In this document: one piece after another, positions 10,302 through 18,462 of the stretch
Position numbering within the stretch: the stretch's first letter is position 1
How the letters are laid out: the number at the start of each line of letters is the position of its first letter
Source of the DNA: Cytobacillus citreus
Lineage (GTDB): Bacteria > Bacillota > Bacilli > Bacillales > Cytobacillaceae
Direction of reading: 5' to 3'
Assembly (NCBI RefSeq): GCF_018343665.1
Contig: NZ_JAGYPM010000008.1
Span: 1 to 64,000, forward strand
DNA: 64,000 bases
The notes under the pieces: model-generated
Databases searched by the model: none
Seen by the model: the letters and a program-made list of their open reading frames with translations, nothing else
What the model was told of the DNA's origin: nothing
Program-made: the position numbers and the translations under genes

Positions 10302-10595
10302 ATGACCAAAGGTACTGGTAAACGTTATGATGAAACATTCAAAAAAGAAACAGTGAAGTATATTCTTGAGAACAATAAACCAGTCGCACAAGTGGCGAGA
10401 GAAACTGGAATCAATACAAATACTTTACATGGATGGGTCAAGAAATATGGTGAACAGCCCGAGGTAAAGGCTGTACAAACATTTTCATCTCCAGAAGCCG
10501 AACTAAAAGCATTACAAAAACAATTGCGTGATCTGGAGGAGGAAAACGAAATTTTAAAAAAGGCGATGCACTACTTCGCGAAAAGCCCTCGGTAA
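10302..10595 (+). CDS. IS3-family transposase OrfA
   Basis: A 97-residue DNA-binding subunit: helix-turn-helix ETVKYILENNKPVAQVARETGINTNTLHGWVKKYG followed by a leucine-zipper-like coil (LKALQKQLRDLEEENEILKK). Ribosome site GGGGTG precedes ATG at 8 bp. Near its end is the heptamer AAAAAAG (10556-10562), in the phase A-AAA-AAG required for -1 frameshifting into OrfB. Confidence 0.92.
   Translation: MTKGTGKRYDETFKKETVKYILENNKPVAQVARETGINTNTLHGWVKKYGEQPEVKAVQTFSSPEAELKALQKQLRDLEEENEILKKAMHYFAKSPR
10556..10562 (+). other. Programmed -1 frameshift site (A6G)
   Basis: AAAAAAG is read as A AAA AAG in the OrfA frame. Slipping back one base enters the OrfB frame, which is open through GDALLREKPSVKYDF to the OrfB body. 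It gives the OrfAB fusion transposase, the usual IS3-family mechanism. Confidence 0.8.
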
Positions 10596-10633
10596 AGTAT
10601 GATTTTATTCATCATCATCACTCCCAATACCGA

Positions 10634-11446
10634 GTGGAGAAGATGTGCAAAGTCCTGGGAGTTTCTAAAAGCGGCTATTTCAAATGGATAAAACGACCAA
10701 AGAGTAGCCGACAGAAAAAGCATGAGGAACTGTCTCAACAGGTCTTGAAAACTCACATTGAATTCAAGCAACGCTATGGAAGCATAAAAATTACAAAAAT
10801 GCTAAACAAGCGAGGAATAAAAGTAAGCCAGCGTACAGTTTCACGCATCATGACAAAGAATAATTGGAAATCTTGCACAACCAAAAAATATAAAGCTACG
10901 ACCAATTCCAAGCACCATCATCCAATAAGTGAAAATGTGTTAAATAGACAATTTAAGGCGGACAAGCCCAACCAGTCGTGGGTTACAGATATTACGTACA
11001 TCCCGACAAATGAGGGGTGGCTTTATTTGGCAAGTGTCATGGATTTGTATTCCCGCAAAATTGTCGGATGGTCTATGGATAAAACGATGACAAAGGAGCT
11101 AGTGATGAATGCTTTAAAAATGGCGTACCATCGCCAGAAGCCTGGTAATGGGCTTATTCATCACTCCGATCGTGGCGTCCAGTATGCATCAACTGAATAT
11201 CAGAAACTATTAAAACAATATCAGATGATTGGCAGCATGAGCCGCAAAGGAAACTGTTACGACAACGCTTGTATCGAGTCCTTTCACGGTATTCTTAAAC
11301 GTGAACTCGTTTATCAAACTAGATACAGAACAAGAAATGAAGCCAGAAAATCGATCTTTGAATATATCGAATTCTTCTATAATTCAAAGCGAATTCATTC
11401 AACTCTTGACTATCACACACCTAATGAACTGTACCCCAATTGTTAG
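10634..11446 (+). CDS. IS3-family transposase OrfB (DDE integrase domain)
   Basis: A 270-residue catalytic part from its own ATG; longer as the OrfAB frameshift fusion. HTH_21-type segment (QQVLKTHIEFKQRYGSIKI) then the rve domain: first Asp in WVTDITYIP, second in HHSDRGVQYAS, and Glu in NACIESFHGILKRE. All three catalytic acids are present, so the element could be active. The stop codon lies inside a 12-bp inverted repeat (11437-11463). Confidence 0.93.
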   Translation: MEKMCKVLGVSKSGYFKWIKRPKSSRQKKHEELSQQVLKTHIEFKQRYGSIKITKMLNKRGIKVSQRTVSRIMTKNNWKSCTTKKYKATTNSKHHHPISENVLNRQFKADKPNQSWVTDITYIPTNEGWLYLASVMDLYSRKIVGWSMDKTMTKELVMNALKMAYHRQKPGNGLIHHSDRGVQYASTEYQKLLKQYQMIGSMSRKGNCYDNACIESFHGILKRELVYQTRYRTRNEARKSIFEYIEFFYNSKRIHSTLDYHTPNELYPNC

Positions 11447-11463
11447 ACACAGTCTAACAATTG
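11437..11463. repeat. Perfect 12-bp inverted repeat at the end of OrfB
   Basis: CAATTGTTAGAC, ACA, GTCTAACAATTG. It covers the OrfB stop codon and the inner part of the IS right end. As RNA it forms a strong hairpin; in DNA it may help define the terminus. Confidence 0.8.
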
Positions 11464-11476
11464 AAGGTGCAGTTTT

Positions 11477-11968
11477 TTATGAAACAGTTACGTTTACGTC
11501 TGTTTTTAAACTGGCCAAGACCACTGATTTGCTTAAAGACTCGGCAACGAGTGTGTCAATCTCTTCTTTGGAAGCGGAGGTCTTTGCCTTGATAATCAGT
11601 ACGGGATTCAAGATGCCGCCATCCCCTTCTTCCAATCCCAAAAATACTGCAGCATTCAAGTCTGCTTCAATATTCACCGTAACATCTTCCAAGGTAATTC
11701 CTTTTTGGCTTGCCAACACTTCAAAAGTGATCGCAAAGCAGCTTCCCGCGGCAGCAATCAGCATTTCAACCGGGTTGGGAGCCTGGTCTGTGCCTCCCAA
11801 TGGCTGTGGCTCATCCATCATAAATGGCTCGAAATCACGTATTTTTACTTCGTTCCGGACACCGTCTTGCCATTTGATTGAAGCATGCCATTTTCTCATT
11901 TTTAACGCCGGATCAGATTGAATGGCCTCCATCATCTGTTGGACTGCCCTGAAATTGATATTATTCAT
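11477..11968 (-). CDS. OsmC family protein
   Basis: A 163-residue OsmC/Ohr-fold protein. It has the central helix motif NPVEMLIAAAGSCFAITFEVLASQKGI with a single conserved Cys, and the N-terminal region KWHASIKWQDGVRNEVKIRDFEP. Classical OsmC/Ohr peroxidases use two cysteines; only one is visible, so peroxidase activity is doubtful. It is downstream of and co-oriented with a Crp/Fnr regulator, with a palindromic operator in the gap. An IS element has landed 6 bp after its stop, probably removing any native terminator. Confidence 0.85.
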   Translation of the reverse strand: MNNINFRAVQQMMEAIQSDPALKMRKWHASIKWQDGVRNEVKIRDFEPFMMDEPQPLGGTDQAPNPVEMLIAAAGSCFAITFEVLASQKGITLEDVTVNIEADLNAAVFLGLEEGDGGILNPVLIIKAKTSASKEEIDTLVAESLSKSVVLASLKTDVNVTVS

Positions 11969-12037
11969 CTTTATCTCCTCCCTGATTTTTTGTAGGATGG
12001 CTACACCATAACCATAACAGGGAGATTGGAAGCCTGT

Positions 12038-12055
12038 ATGTAAGCGTCCTTACAT
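12038..12055. promoter_or_regulatory. Crp/Fnr-type operator upstream of osmC
   Basis: TGTAA-GCGTCC-TTACA with one more paired base on each side (ATGTAAG and CTTACAT). The spacing (5-6-5) is that of Crp/Fnr-superfamily sites. A regulator of that family is the adjacent upstream gene, so this is its likely target. Confidence 0.75.
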
Positions 12056-12077
12056 GACGGCGCCAGCGATCCATTTG

Positions 12078-12734
12078 TTAAGTAAATGGATCTGCATGGA
12101 TCCAGAGCCGATTTTGCTGCTGGCGAATTACTCCGTTTTGAATGTATTTATTCAGTAAGAATGTCACGGTTTCTCTTGTGGACGCAATCATTCCGGCAAT
12201 ATCTTTATGGGTCAAAAAATGGGGCAGCGGGTACCAGCCGTCCAGCTCCTCTTTCGGATCGGCCAATTTCCTCAGCATATTCATCAATCGCTCTTCCACT
12301 TTTTCATAAGCAACCTGCTCCAAAATATGAACTGTTTCATGCAGTTTATTCGAAAAATAATGAAGCAAAGCCATCGAAAGCTCCGGTGTATTCATCACTT
12401 GCTCCCTGATTTCCTGTTTCCGGACCTGCACAGCGGCAACATCTGTCAATGCCATTGCAAAAACATTACTTGATTTGTCGGTAAACACACTCGTCAAATC
12501 AATAAAATCCCCTTGCGATAACAGCCCCAGGACACATTCCTTTCCATGGTGGTGCACATGAAACATTCTTGCCGTACCGTCGACCAGTAGATAGATTTCA
12601 TTGGTTAATTTTTTGGGAAAATAAATCTGCTCTCCCTTTTTAAAATAATGTTTTCTTCTTCCCATCCATTCTTCAACATACTGTTTTTTAAACAGGTGAG
12701 TCATATCGGAGGGATAAAGCTGATTCGTTTCCAA
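12078..12734 (-). CDS. Crp/Fnr family transcriptional regulator
   Basis: A 218-residue regulator. The N-terminal cyclic-nucleotide-binding-like beta roll (YFKKGEQIYFPKKLTNEIYLLVDGTARMF, then KECVLGLLSQGDFIDL) is followed by the dimer helix and a Crp-type winged helix (THKDIAGMIASTRETVTFLLNKYIQNGVI). There is no cysteine cluster for an Fe-S centre and no clear cAMP-phosphate Arg-Ser pocket, so the effector is unknown. It lies directly upstream of osmC on the same strand and probably controls it from the palindrome at 12038. Start METNQLYP follows GGGGTG. Confidence 0.88.
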   Translation of the reverse strand: METNQLYPSDMTHLFKKQYVEEWMGRRKHYFKKGEQIYFPKKLTNEIYLLVDGTARMFHVHHHGKECVLGLLSQGDFIDLTSVFTDKSSNVFAMALTDVAAVQVRKQEIREQVMNTPELSMALLHYFSNKLHETVHILEQVAYEKVEERLMNMLRKLADPKEELDGWYPLPHFLTHKDIAGMIASTRETVTFLLNKYIQNGVIRQQQNRLWIHADPFT

Positions 12735-12876
12735 TGGTACACCCCACTTTCGCTTTAGATGCTACGTTATAGTTTATCCCTTTCTCAAAAATATTGGGAT
12801 TTAGCTGGGGAAAAGAAAAGTCAGAGGCGAAAAATTTTAAGAAGAAAGTAATGAGGAATACGTTCTGTAGAAGCCT

Positions 12877-13044
12877 TTATTTTATGCCCATCGTTTTCTG
12901 GATTCTGCGAATGTCTTTTTGATTCTTCCAAGTTTCTTCTTTCAAAATTTCCACAATGACTTCCGTATTTCTCAATTGGTCTTTGATTTCGCCAAAGTCC
13001 TTAGTATTTTGCAGCCGTAGCTCACTCAATTCAGCCTTCAGGCT
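12877..13044 (-). pseudogene. 3' remnant of a coiled-coil protein gene
   Basis: A short frame of about 55 codons with no start. It reads SLKAELSELRLQNTKDFGEI at its beginning and ends in RRIQKTMGIK. Heptad-like, highly charged sequence suggests the C-terminal coil of a lost gene. It sits next to the Tn3-type debris, so truncation by transposition is likely. Family not recognised. Confidence 0.5.
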
Positions 13045-13085
13045 CTATTGTTCCGTACGCAAAGCACCCAAAATCTTGCCGTAAA

Positions 13086-13231
13086 GGGGTAGTACCACAT
13101 GCCCATCAAGCTAGAAATACCCCCAAAATGAAAATTTTATCCCTTCATAGTTGTCCATGGGAATTCAGCTCATTTTTTTCGTTTCGGGGTAACTCGTTCT
13201 TGTTAGCTTGATGGGTATGCGGCAGGACCCC
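13086..13231. mobile_element. MITE-like element with Tn3-type ends
   Basis: 146 bp bounded by GGGGT at the left and ACCCC at the right. Arms of about 45 bp are imperfect inverted repeats sharing CCCATCAAGCTA (13099-13110, and its complement at 13204-13215) and a second CCCC/GGGG block further in. The GGGG termini are characteristic of Tn3-family transposons, and a Tn3-type transposase remnant begins 120 bp away. No coding capacity. Confidence 0.6.
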
Positions 13232-13290
13232 TTATTCAAGAAAAAAGCGCTTTTCCGTAGAAGGAATGCACTCTTTTCAGTGTTCATTGC

Positions 13291-13335
13291 TAAACCCAGC
13301 TAATATCATGACGGGACATTAGCTGGGTTTTGTAA
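13291..13335. terminator. Stem-loop after the Tn3 transposase remnant
   Basis: AACCCAGCTAAT and ATTAGCTGGGTT pair perfectly over 12 bp around a 13-nt loop, followed by TTG. It lies just past the 3' end of the minus-strand transposase remnant. Terminator-like, or part of the transposon end. Confidence 0.55.
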
Positions 13336-13352
13336 CTGATCAAAAATGAAAA

Positions 13353-14606
13353 CTACGACACTTTCAACTTAATAGTTATTCGCTGATCCATATCGAGTTC
13401 AAAAGTTCCATATGGATTGACATGATGATAAAATAAAGGTGTTAATCCCCTAAAATCTTCTGGAGTCATTTTCTTCAACCAATATTGGTTGTTGTCATAA
13501 AGCACTTCTTGTACCATTAAGGTATTCATATAGACTAAGCAATTTTGCAGCAATTGAAGTGATAAGACGGACACCTCTTGGTCTTCTATCGAATTGGGAC
13601 GAATCTCACTGTTTTTCCCATAGAAAATATAAGTATTCACTGAGTTCCATTGGTCCACTGTATTTAATCCTTCATGGATCTTCCTTCGAATCTCTTCATA
13701 GTGTAAATAATCACATAAAAAGATTGTTTTAATCGCTTTTCCTAATTCACATAAAGCCTGATAGGTTGGATGTTTAGTATCCCTTGTAAATCGCTTTAAT
13801 ATGGATTCGGCAAAAGCAGTACCCAATCGTAGAGCAGTTGCAAACTTAATGATTTGTTCATACTGTTGCCGAATAAGATCCCAGTTAATCGGTCTACTTA
13901 AAGCCTGTTGCAGGTGAGGATATTCCTCATTCATGCCGGCTTCTGGACGATATAGCTTTTGAGATCCCATATTTTTAAAACGTGGCATCAGTTTAAAACC
14001 AAGTAGATGACAAAAAGCAAAAGCAACAACACTTTGTCCGTGTGTATCGACATAATTTCTGTCAACCTCCATGTTCGTTCAGTGACGAAGAACCCCTTCC
14101 ATCATTGCTGCCACCTCCGAAGAAACGCAGGACTTAAGCTGAGAATAAATACAAGCTGACTTACGATCTGTATGCCAATAGATCATGACTCCATGTTTCT
14201 TATAACGAGGATGCCATTCGGAAAGCAGGTTCTGATCCCAAGAGCCAAAATGTTTTGAATCTGAAGCACATGCAGCGCATCTAATCGTGAACAAGTCTTA
14301 GGTGACAGCTGCTGATAAGTCGATTTATACAAATTCCTTTCAAAAGTATCAATTGCTGAATCGATCATTCGCTTTAAACTTCCATTTGAAGGAGGTTCGA
14401 CTTTCCACTTGCGAAACAGACTGTATGCTTGACTTTTTAAATAGTCAGTATCGTCTTGTTGAAAGTACTTTAATAATACTGCAAATCCTAAACGACTTGC
14501 GCCTGTTTTATTACCAATCAGTTTTCTTTCTAATTGGTAATACTACAAAGTGTTCCAGTAGCTCATCTTCATTCCAATTTCGTTTCCTCTTCCCCTAATC
14601 TTAAAG
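13353..14606 (-). pseudogene. Tn3 family transposase, internally deleted and mutated
   Basis: Pieces of a normally ~970-residue TnpA. N-terminal pieces read KRNWNEDELLEHFVVLPIRK, GNKTGASRLGFAVLLKYFQ and SLFRKWKVEPPSNGS, with a frameshift near 14520. Near 14283 the frame jumps from ...KTCSRLDAL directly to [19 protein letters not shown], which belongs to the catalytic half, so roughly 500 codons are missing. An in-frame TGA (14079-14081) replaces an expected codon in VLRH*TNMEVDRNYVDTHGQS. The last 239 codons are open. It cannot make an active transposase. Confidence 0.9.
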
Positions 14607-14643
14607 TAAGTACTAATTTCGGTCTAGAGTAGTAACCCTGTCA

Positions 14644-15540
14644 CTAAGCCAAAAAACACTTAAATACATTAATTGATTTTAAAAAAACCTCATTATAGCT
14701 GCCACTTTCCTCAAACGACCAGCATGTCGTGAGCACAGCATGCGAAAATCCCCAAGATAATACTCTATGCTTATTTAAATGAAGTTCCTTCACCAAAATA
14801 TTTATCCGCTTTTCAAGTATTTCTGCTAAATTTTCTTTTGGCAATTTATTTAATAAAAATTGGATAACATCGTATTCTCTATCTCCTATCAGTCCTTTAG
14901 GATCAATAGCCAGCCAAGTTTCTCCATTAAATAAAATATTGTAATGATGCAGGTCACCATGGAGCATGAACGGTGTGCCTAGCGTATGATTCATTTCAGT
15001 AAAAATCTCCGTTGCTTCTCGTAGTGTTTCTTTCGTTACAGGGCCTACACCTTCCGGATATTCATGATAAATCCTTTTTAGTTCTGTTTCCCTATCCATT
15101 GTCGTTTGAAAAAGATCAGAGCTTTGCACCGGCCTCCATAATTTCTTCATAATCTGCGCAGCAATGTAAGTAGCTTCTTCATCATTCGTTAATGTAGCTA
15201 GTGTGATGCCTGGAACTAATCGTTCTAAAATAAGAATGCCTTTTTCATAATCAACATCCATTACTTTGACCATGCCATTCCCGTTAAAGACCTGCAGTGC
15301 CTCTACTTCTGCATAAAATTCTTTACTCGGAATGGCCAGCTTTATGACAACTTCAGCTCCATCTCTGCGTAGTGCTGGAGCAACAAAATGATACGATAAC
15401 TCATACGGGGACAAAATGTTCATTTGCCAGCGCTGTTCACATTCATCTATAAGTCTATCAAAATCCTCCAGCCACTTTTCAGCTTTTTCCTTATGGACGT
15501 TTTTTAATGTTTTTACAAATTCCTTTGGTAATCGCATCAT
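14644..15540 (-). CDS. APH(6)-type aminoglycoside/hydroxyurea phosphotransferase family protein
   Basis: About 298 residues of the APH(6)/streptomycin kinase family (PF04655). Kinase-like signatures: VVIKLAIP (ATP lysine), HGDLHHYNIL (catalytic Asp and Asn) and AIDPKGLIGDREYD (metal Asp). Relatives phosphorylate streptomycin; chromosomal Bacillus members often have no proven substrate. I use the start MMRLPKEF, six bases after GGGAG and just after the stop of the upstream acetyltransferase. A longer frame to 15597 would overlap that gene. Probably co-transcribed with it. Confidence 0.82.
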   Translation of the reverse strand: MMRLPKEFVKTLKNVHKEKAEKWLEDFDRLIDECEQRWQMNILSPYELSYHFVAPALRRDGAEVVIKLAIPSKEFYAEVEALQVFNGNGMVKVMDVDYEKGILILERLVPGITLATLTNDEEATYIAAQIMKKLWRPVQSSDLFQTTMDRETELKRIYHEYPEGVGPVTKETLREATEIFTEMNHTLGTPFMLHGDLHHYNILFNGETWLAIDPKGLIGDREYDVIQFLLNKLPKENLAEILEKRINILVKELHLNKHRVLSWGFSHAVLTTCWSFEESGSYNEVFLKSINVFKCFLA

Positions 15541-15559
15541 CTTTTTCTCCCTATTAGAG

Positions 15560-16030
15560 TCAGATTTTAACCATTGTTTGAAAGTTCGCTTTTTCATTTG
15601 AAAATTCCATTACTTCTTTGAATCCAATCTTTTCGTAAAGATGGATGGCTCTTTTATTGAATTTTGCTACTGTTAAGCGAATCGGGACGTCTTTATTTGT
15701 TTCTTGAATATGGTGAAGAACAAACGAAAAGAACATGTAACCAAGACCTTGACCCGTTAATTCCGGTTTCATTCCAATCCCAATATCAATGAAATCCTCA
15801 GAGTATGCTCCAAACTGAGAACCAATCGGTACTTGCGCTGAAGCACCTGTGCAAAAAAAGCCTACTAATTTCTTATAGTTATCTTCTACCACGTAATATG
15901 GGTTTTCTAACATTTCCTTAATAGAATCAGAATTTACTTCATTATTATAAAAGTCATATGGTGCATTGTAATTCCATTTAAGTATTTGTATAGCAAAATC
16001 TTCACACATATTTTTTATAAAAAATTGCAT
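15560..16030 (-). CDS. GNAT family N-acetyltransferase
   Basis: A 156-residue acetyltransferase. Motif A is seen in GMKPELTGQGLGYMFFSFVL (about residues 85-105), followed by RLTVAKFNKRAIHLYEKIGF, the usual C-terminal helix-strand. Two small antibiotic-modification-type genes in tandem (this and the APH-like gene, 19 bp apart) look like an operon. Substrate unknown. Confidence 0.85.
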   Translation of the reverse strand: MQFFIKNMCEDFAIQILKWNYNAPYDFYNNEVNSDSIKEMLENPYYVVEDNYKKLVGFFCTGASAQVPIGSQFGAYSEDFIDIGIGMKPELTGQGLGYMFFSFVLHHIQETNKDVPIRLTVAKFNKRAIHLYEKIGFKEVMEFSNEKANFQTMVKI

Positions 16031-16214
16031 ATTCTCCCCTACCTGTTTCCTTTTAATAATAAATTACTATAAATCAAACAGAATATCCTCGAATAATAGC
16101 CATTTTATATGACTTTTTCCATAAATTTTCACAATCTTAATGAATCTTTACTCTCACTTCAAGTTCTTTTAATAGAAGGGCGATACAATGAAATACTGCA
16201 CATCATGCAGTAAT

Positions 16215-16445
16215 GGAATAAAGTGAAACTTCCATCAGTGGGGGTTTTTTCCATCCCCCACTGATGGTTAGTTGCGGCCCACAGGAAGTGGGTCACGCAG
16301 ACGTTGCCACACGATGTGGCGCTTTTAGTCTGTGTTCATTTTACGGGCTTTTACGGGCAGTTGTCCCCCACCTATCTTCCTCGCTTCTCTCTCAATCTTG
16401 AGGTGTGGGTCTTACTGCCCGTTAATGGGGGACAAAATAAAGTTG
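16215..16445. repeat. Palindromic intergenic repeat (copy B)
   Basis: Starts with AAAGTGAAACTTCCATCAGT and a GGGGG tract, then the inverted CCCCCACTGATGG. The internal module GACGTTGCCACACGATGTGG (about 16299) is shared with copies A and E. Then come TTTACGGGCAGTTG and the inverse TTACTGCCCGTTAA. It ends just before the ugpC ribosome site. Much of the 16031-16476 gap is this repeat; the rest is A/T-rich and without a clear promoter. Confidence 0.85.
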
Positions 16446-16476
16446 AACAAAATGTTTAGTTCAGGAGGAAACTGTC

Positions 16477-17562
16477 GTGAAGGTGAAATTAAACAATCTT
16501 TCGATGAAATTTCAAGATGTTGTTGCTGTAAAGGAATTAAATCTATCAATCGACAAAGGAAAACTTGTCTCCATTCTTGGCCCAAGTGGCTGTGGTAAGA
16601 GTACAACCCTATATATGATCGCAGGTATTTATAAACCAACGGATGGCGAGTTATTTTTCAATGAAAAATTAATGAATGGACTTGAGCCAGAGCATCGGGA
16701 AATCGGGATGGTCTTCCAAAATTACGCACTTTACCCTCATATGACAGTATTACAAAATATTATGTTCCCGCTCAAAATGCAAAAGGTTCCGAAAAGAGGG
16801 GCTTTACTTCGAGCAAAGGAGATGGCTGATCTTGTTCAAATAGGCCATTTGCTTGATCGAAAGCCGAGCCAACTATCAGGCGGTCAGCAGCAGCGGACAG
16901 CCATTGCTAGAGCACTCGTTCGAAAACCAAAACTGTTGCTATTCGATGAGCCGCTCTCAAACTTAGATGCACGTCTTCGGATAGAAATGCGCGAAGAGAT
17001 TCGCCGTATTCAAAAGGAGCTGGCGATTACAACAATATTTGTCACTCATGACCAAGAAGAGGCGATGAGTATCTCTGATGAAGTACTGCTGATGAATGAA
17101 GGAATCGTCCAGCAATACTCGCCGCCACAAGAAATGTATGACCAGCCCAAAAATTTATTTGTAGCTAGCTTTCTAGGCAGCCCTCCTATTAATCAATTAA
17201 AAGGAAAGATATTTGGAAAGAGGATTCATTTAATGGAAACGGAGCAATCCATCCCCATAGAAACTGAAATAGCAAATGAGGATTGCACGATTGCCATTAG
17301 GCCAGAGGCATTTTACATAGCTGAGGGTGATGATTTTTCCCTCACAGCAAAGGTTGAATTTATCGAGCAAGTCGGGCGAGACATTATGGCGATTGTGACA
17401 ATTGGCCAAGCCACCTTACGTGCATTTTTAGCAAGAGAAGATCAAATCCAACAAGATGAAACAATTAAGCTAGGTATTCGCAAAACTGGCTTCCATGTTT
17501 TTTCTTCGGCAAATGAGCAAAATCTGCCTATTCGCCCTGCATGGGATGGGCACAAAAATTAA
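16477..17562 (+). CDS. ugpC: UgpC/MsmX-type ABC transporter ATP-binding protein
   Basis: A 361-residue importer ATPase: Walker A GPSGCGKST (about 36-44), signature LSGGQQQR (about 135), Walker B LLFDEPLSNLDARLR, switch THDQEEAM, and a C-terminal TOBE/OB regulatory domain from about residue 240. The FQNYALYPHMTV Q-loop is typical of carbohydrate and glycerol-phosphate importers. GTG start after AGGAGGA. First gene of a five-gene operon with two permeases, binding lipoprotein and MBL-fold hydrolase. Confidence 0.9.
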   Translation: MKVKLNNLSMKFQDVVAVKELNLSIDKGKLVSILGPSGCGKSTTLYMIAGIYKPTDGELFFNEKLMNGLEPEHREIGMVFQNYALYPHMTVLQNIMFPLKMQKVPKRGALLRAKEMADLVQIGHLLDRKPSQLSGGQQQRTAIARALVRKPKLLLFDEPLSNLDARLRIEMREEIRRIQKELAITTIFVTHDQEEAMSISDEVLLMNEGIVQQYSPPQEMYDQPKNLFVASFLGSPPINQLKGKIFGKRIHLMETEQSIPIETEIANEDCTIAIRPEAFYIAEGDDFSLTAKVEFIEQVGRDIMAIVTIGQATLRAFLAREDQIQQDETIKLGIRKTGFHVFSSANEQNLPIRPAWDGHKN

Positions 17563-17574
17563 GGAGGGATTGCA

Positions 17575-18462
17575 ATGGGTAGACCAACACTGAAGTCAAC
17601 ATTTACAGCATTTCTCTATTTACTCCCTGCTTTACTTATTATTACAGTGTTCACGATATATCCCATAATCAAGTCGTTATTAATCAGCTTTTACAATGAT
17701 TATGATTTTTTCCAGGATATTGTCTATGAACGCGGGATAGATAGTTATATTTATCTCTGGAATGATCCTAACTTTCATCTTGCCTTAAAAAATACATTTA
17801 TTTTTGTCATTGGAGTTGTACCTTGCTCCATCATTCTCTCTCTATTAATTGCTATTCTGTTAAATACAAATATTAAGCTCCGTGCTTTATTCCGGACGGT
17901 CTATTTTATCCCATTTGTAACGTCGGTAGTCGCAGTTTCCATCGTTTGGCGCTGGATTTTCCATACTGAATATGGTGTGCTTAATTATTTTCTTGGACTC
18001 TTCGGTGTTGATCCAATTGCCTGGCTGACTGATCCAAAATGGGCCATGCCCTCCCTTATCATTTTGAGTATTTGGAAAGGGCTTGGCTATAACATCATTA
18101 TTTTTTTAGCAGGCTTGCAAAATATTAATGATCAGTATTATTTAGCAGCAAAAATAGATGGAGCTTCTGCGATTAAACGTTTCTTTTTTATTACCGTACC
18201 GCTCTTATCACCTACTACCTTTTTCGTTTCAGTCGTTTCCATTATTGGATCTTTTAAGGTGTTTGATGAAATTTATGCCTTATTTGGCGGACAGCCAGGA
18301 CCTGCCTCTAGTGCATTAACCGTTGTCTATTACATATTTGAGAAGTTTTACGGCGAATGGAATTTTGGTGTCGCTTCTGCCGCTGCCTATTGTTTATTCA
18401 TTATCATCTTTATCTTAACGTTAATCCAACTCTACATTGGCAAGCGTAAAGTGACGTATTGA
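17575..18462 (+). CDS. Sugar/glycerol-3-phosphate ABC transporter permease (UgpA/MalF type)
   Basis: A 295-residue permease with six membrane segments and the EAA loop AAKIDGASAIKRFFFITVPLLSPT (about residue 195). Conserved NTFIFVIGVVP and WRWIFHTEYGVLNYFL segments match the UgpA/LacF family. Ribosome site AAGGAGGG before ATG. Overlaps the next gene by four bases. Confidence 0.9.
   Translation: MGRPTLKSTFTAFLYLLPALLIITVFTIYPIIKSLLISFYNDYDFFQDIVYERGIDSYIYLWNDPNFHLALKNTFIFVIGVVPCSIILSLLIAILLNTNIKLRALFRTVYFIPFVTSVVAVSIVWRWIFHTEYGVLNYFLGLFGVDPIAWLTDPKWAMPSLIILSIWKGLGYNIIIFLAGLQNINDQYYLAAKIDGASAIKRFFFITVPLLSPTTFFVSVVSIIGSFKVFDEIYALFGGQPGPASSALTVVYYIFEKFYGEWNFGVASAAAYCLFIIIFILTLIQLYIGKRKVTY

Larger units (their letters stand above)
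10238..11471 (+). mobile_element. IS3-family (IS150 group) insertion sequence, apparently intact
   Basis: About 1.23 kb with two overlapping transposase frames. Probable ends read TGC...TAGAC: TGCTAGACTAAAAAGTAGAC at the left and the complement of GTCTAACAATTGAAGGTGCA at the right, about half identical. No target duplication is obvious (TGA versus GTT flanks). The right end lies 6 bp from the osmC stop codon. End positions are estimates. Confidence 0.8.

Noticed and set aside
11301..11921. 206-codon plus-strand ORF
   Set aside because: Covers the end of OrfB in another frame and the complement of osmC; it has no family features, while both genes it overlaps do.
14302..14598. 98-codon plus-strand ORF
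   Set aside because: Antisense shadow of the Tn3 transposase remnant, whose minus-strand reading has clear family motifs.
9535..14606. Prophage or integrative element
   Set aside because: Only transposon and IS debris with a resolvase; no phage structural, lysis or replication genes and no attachment-site pair seen.
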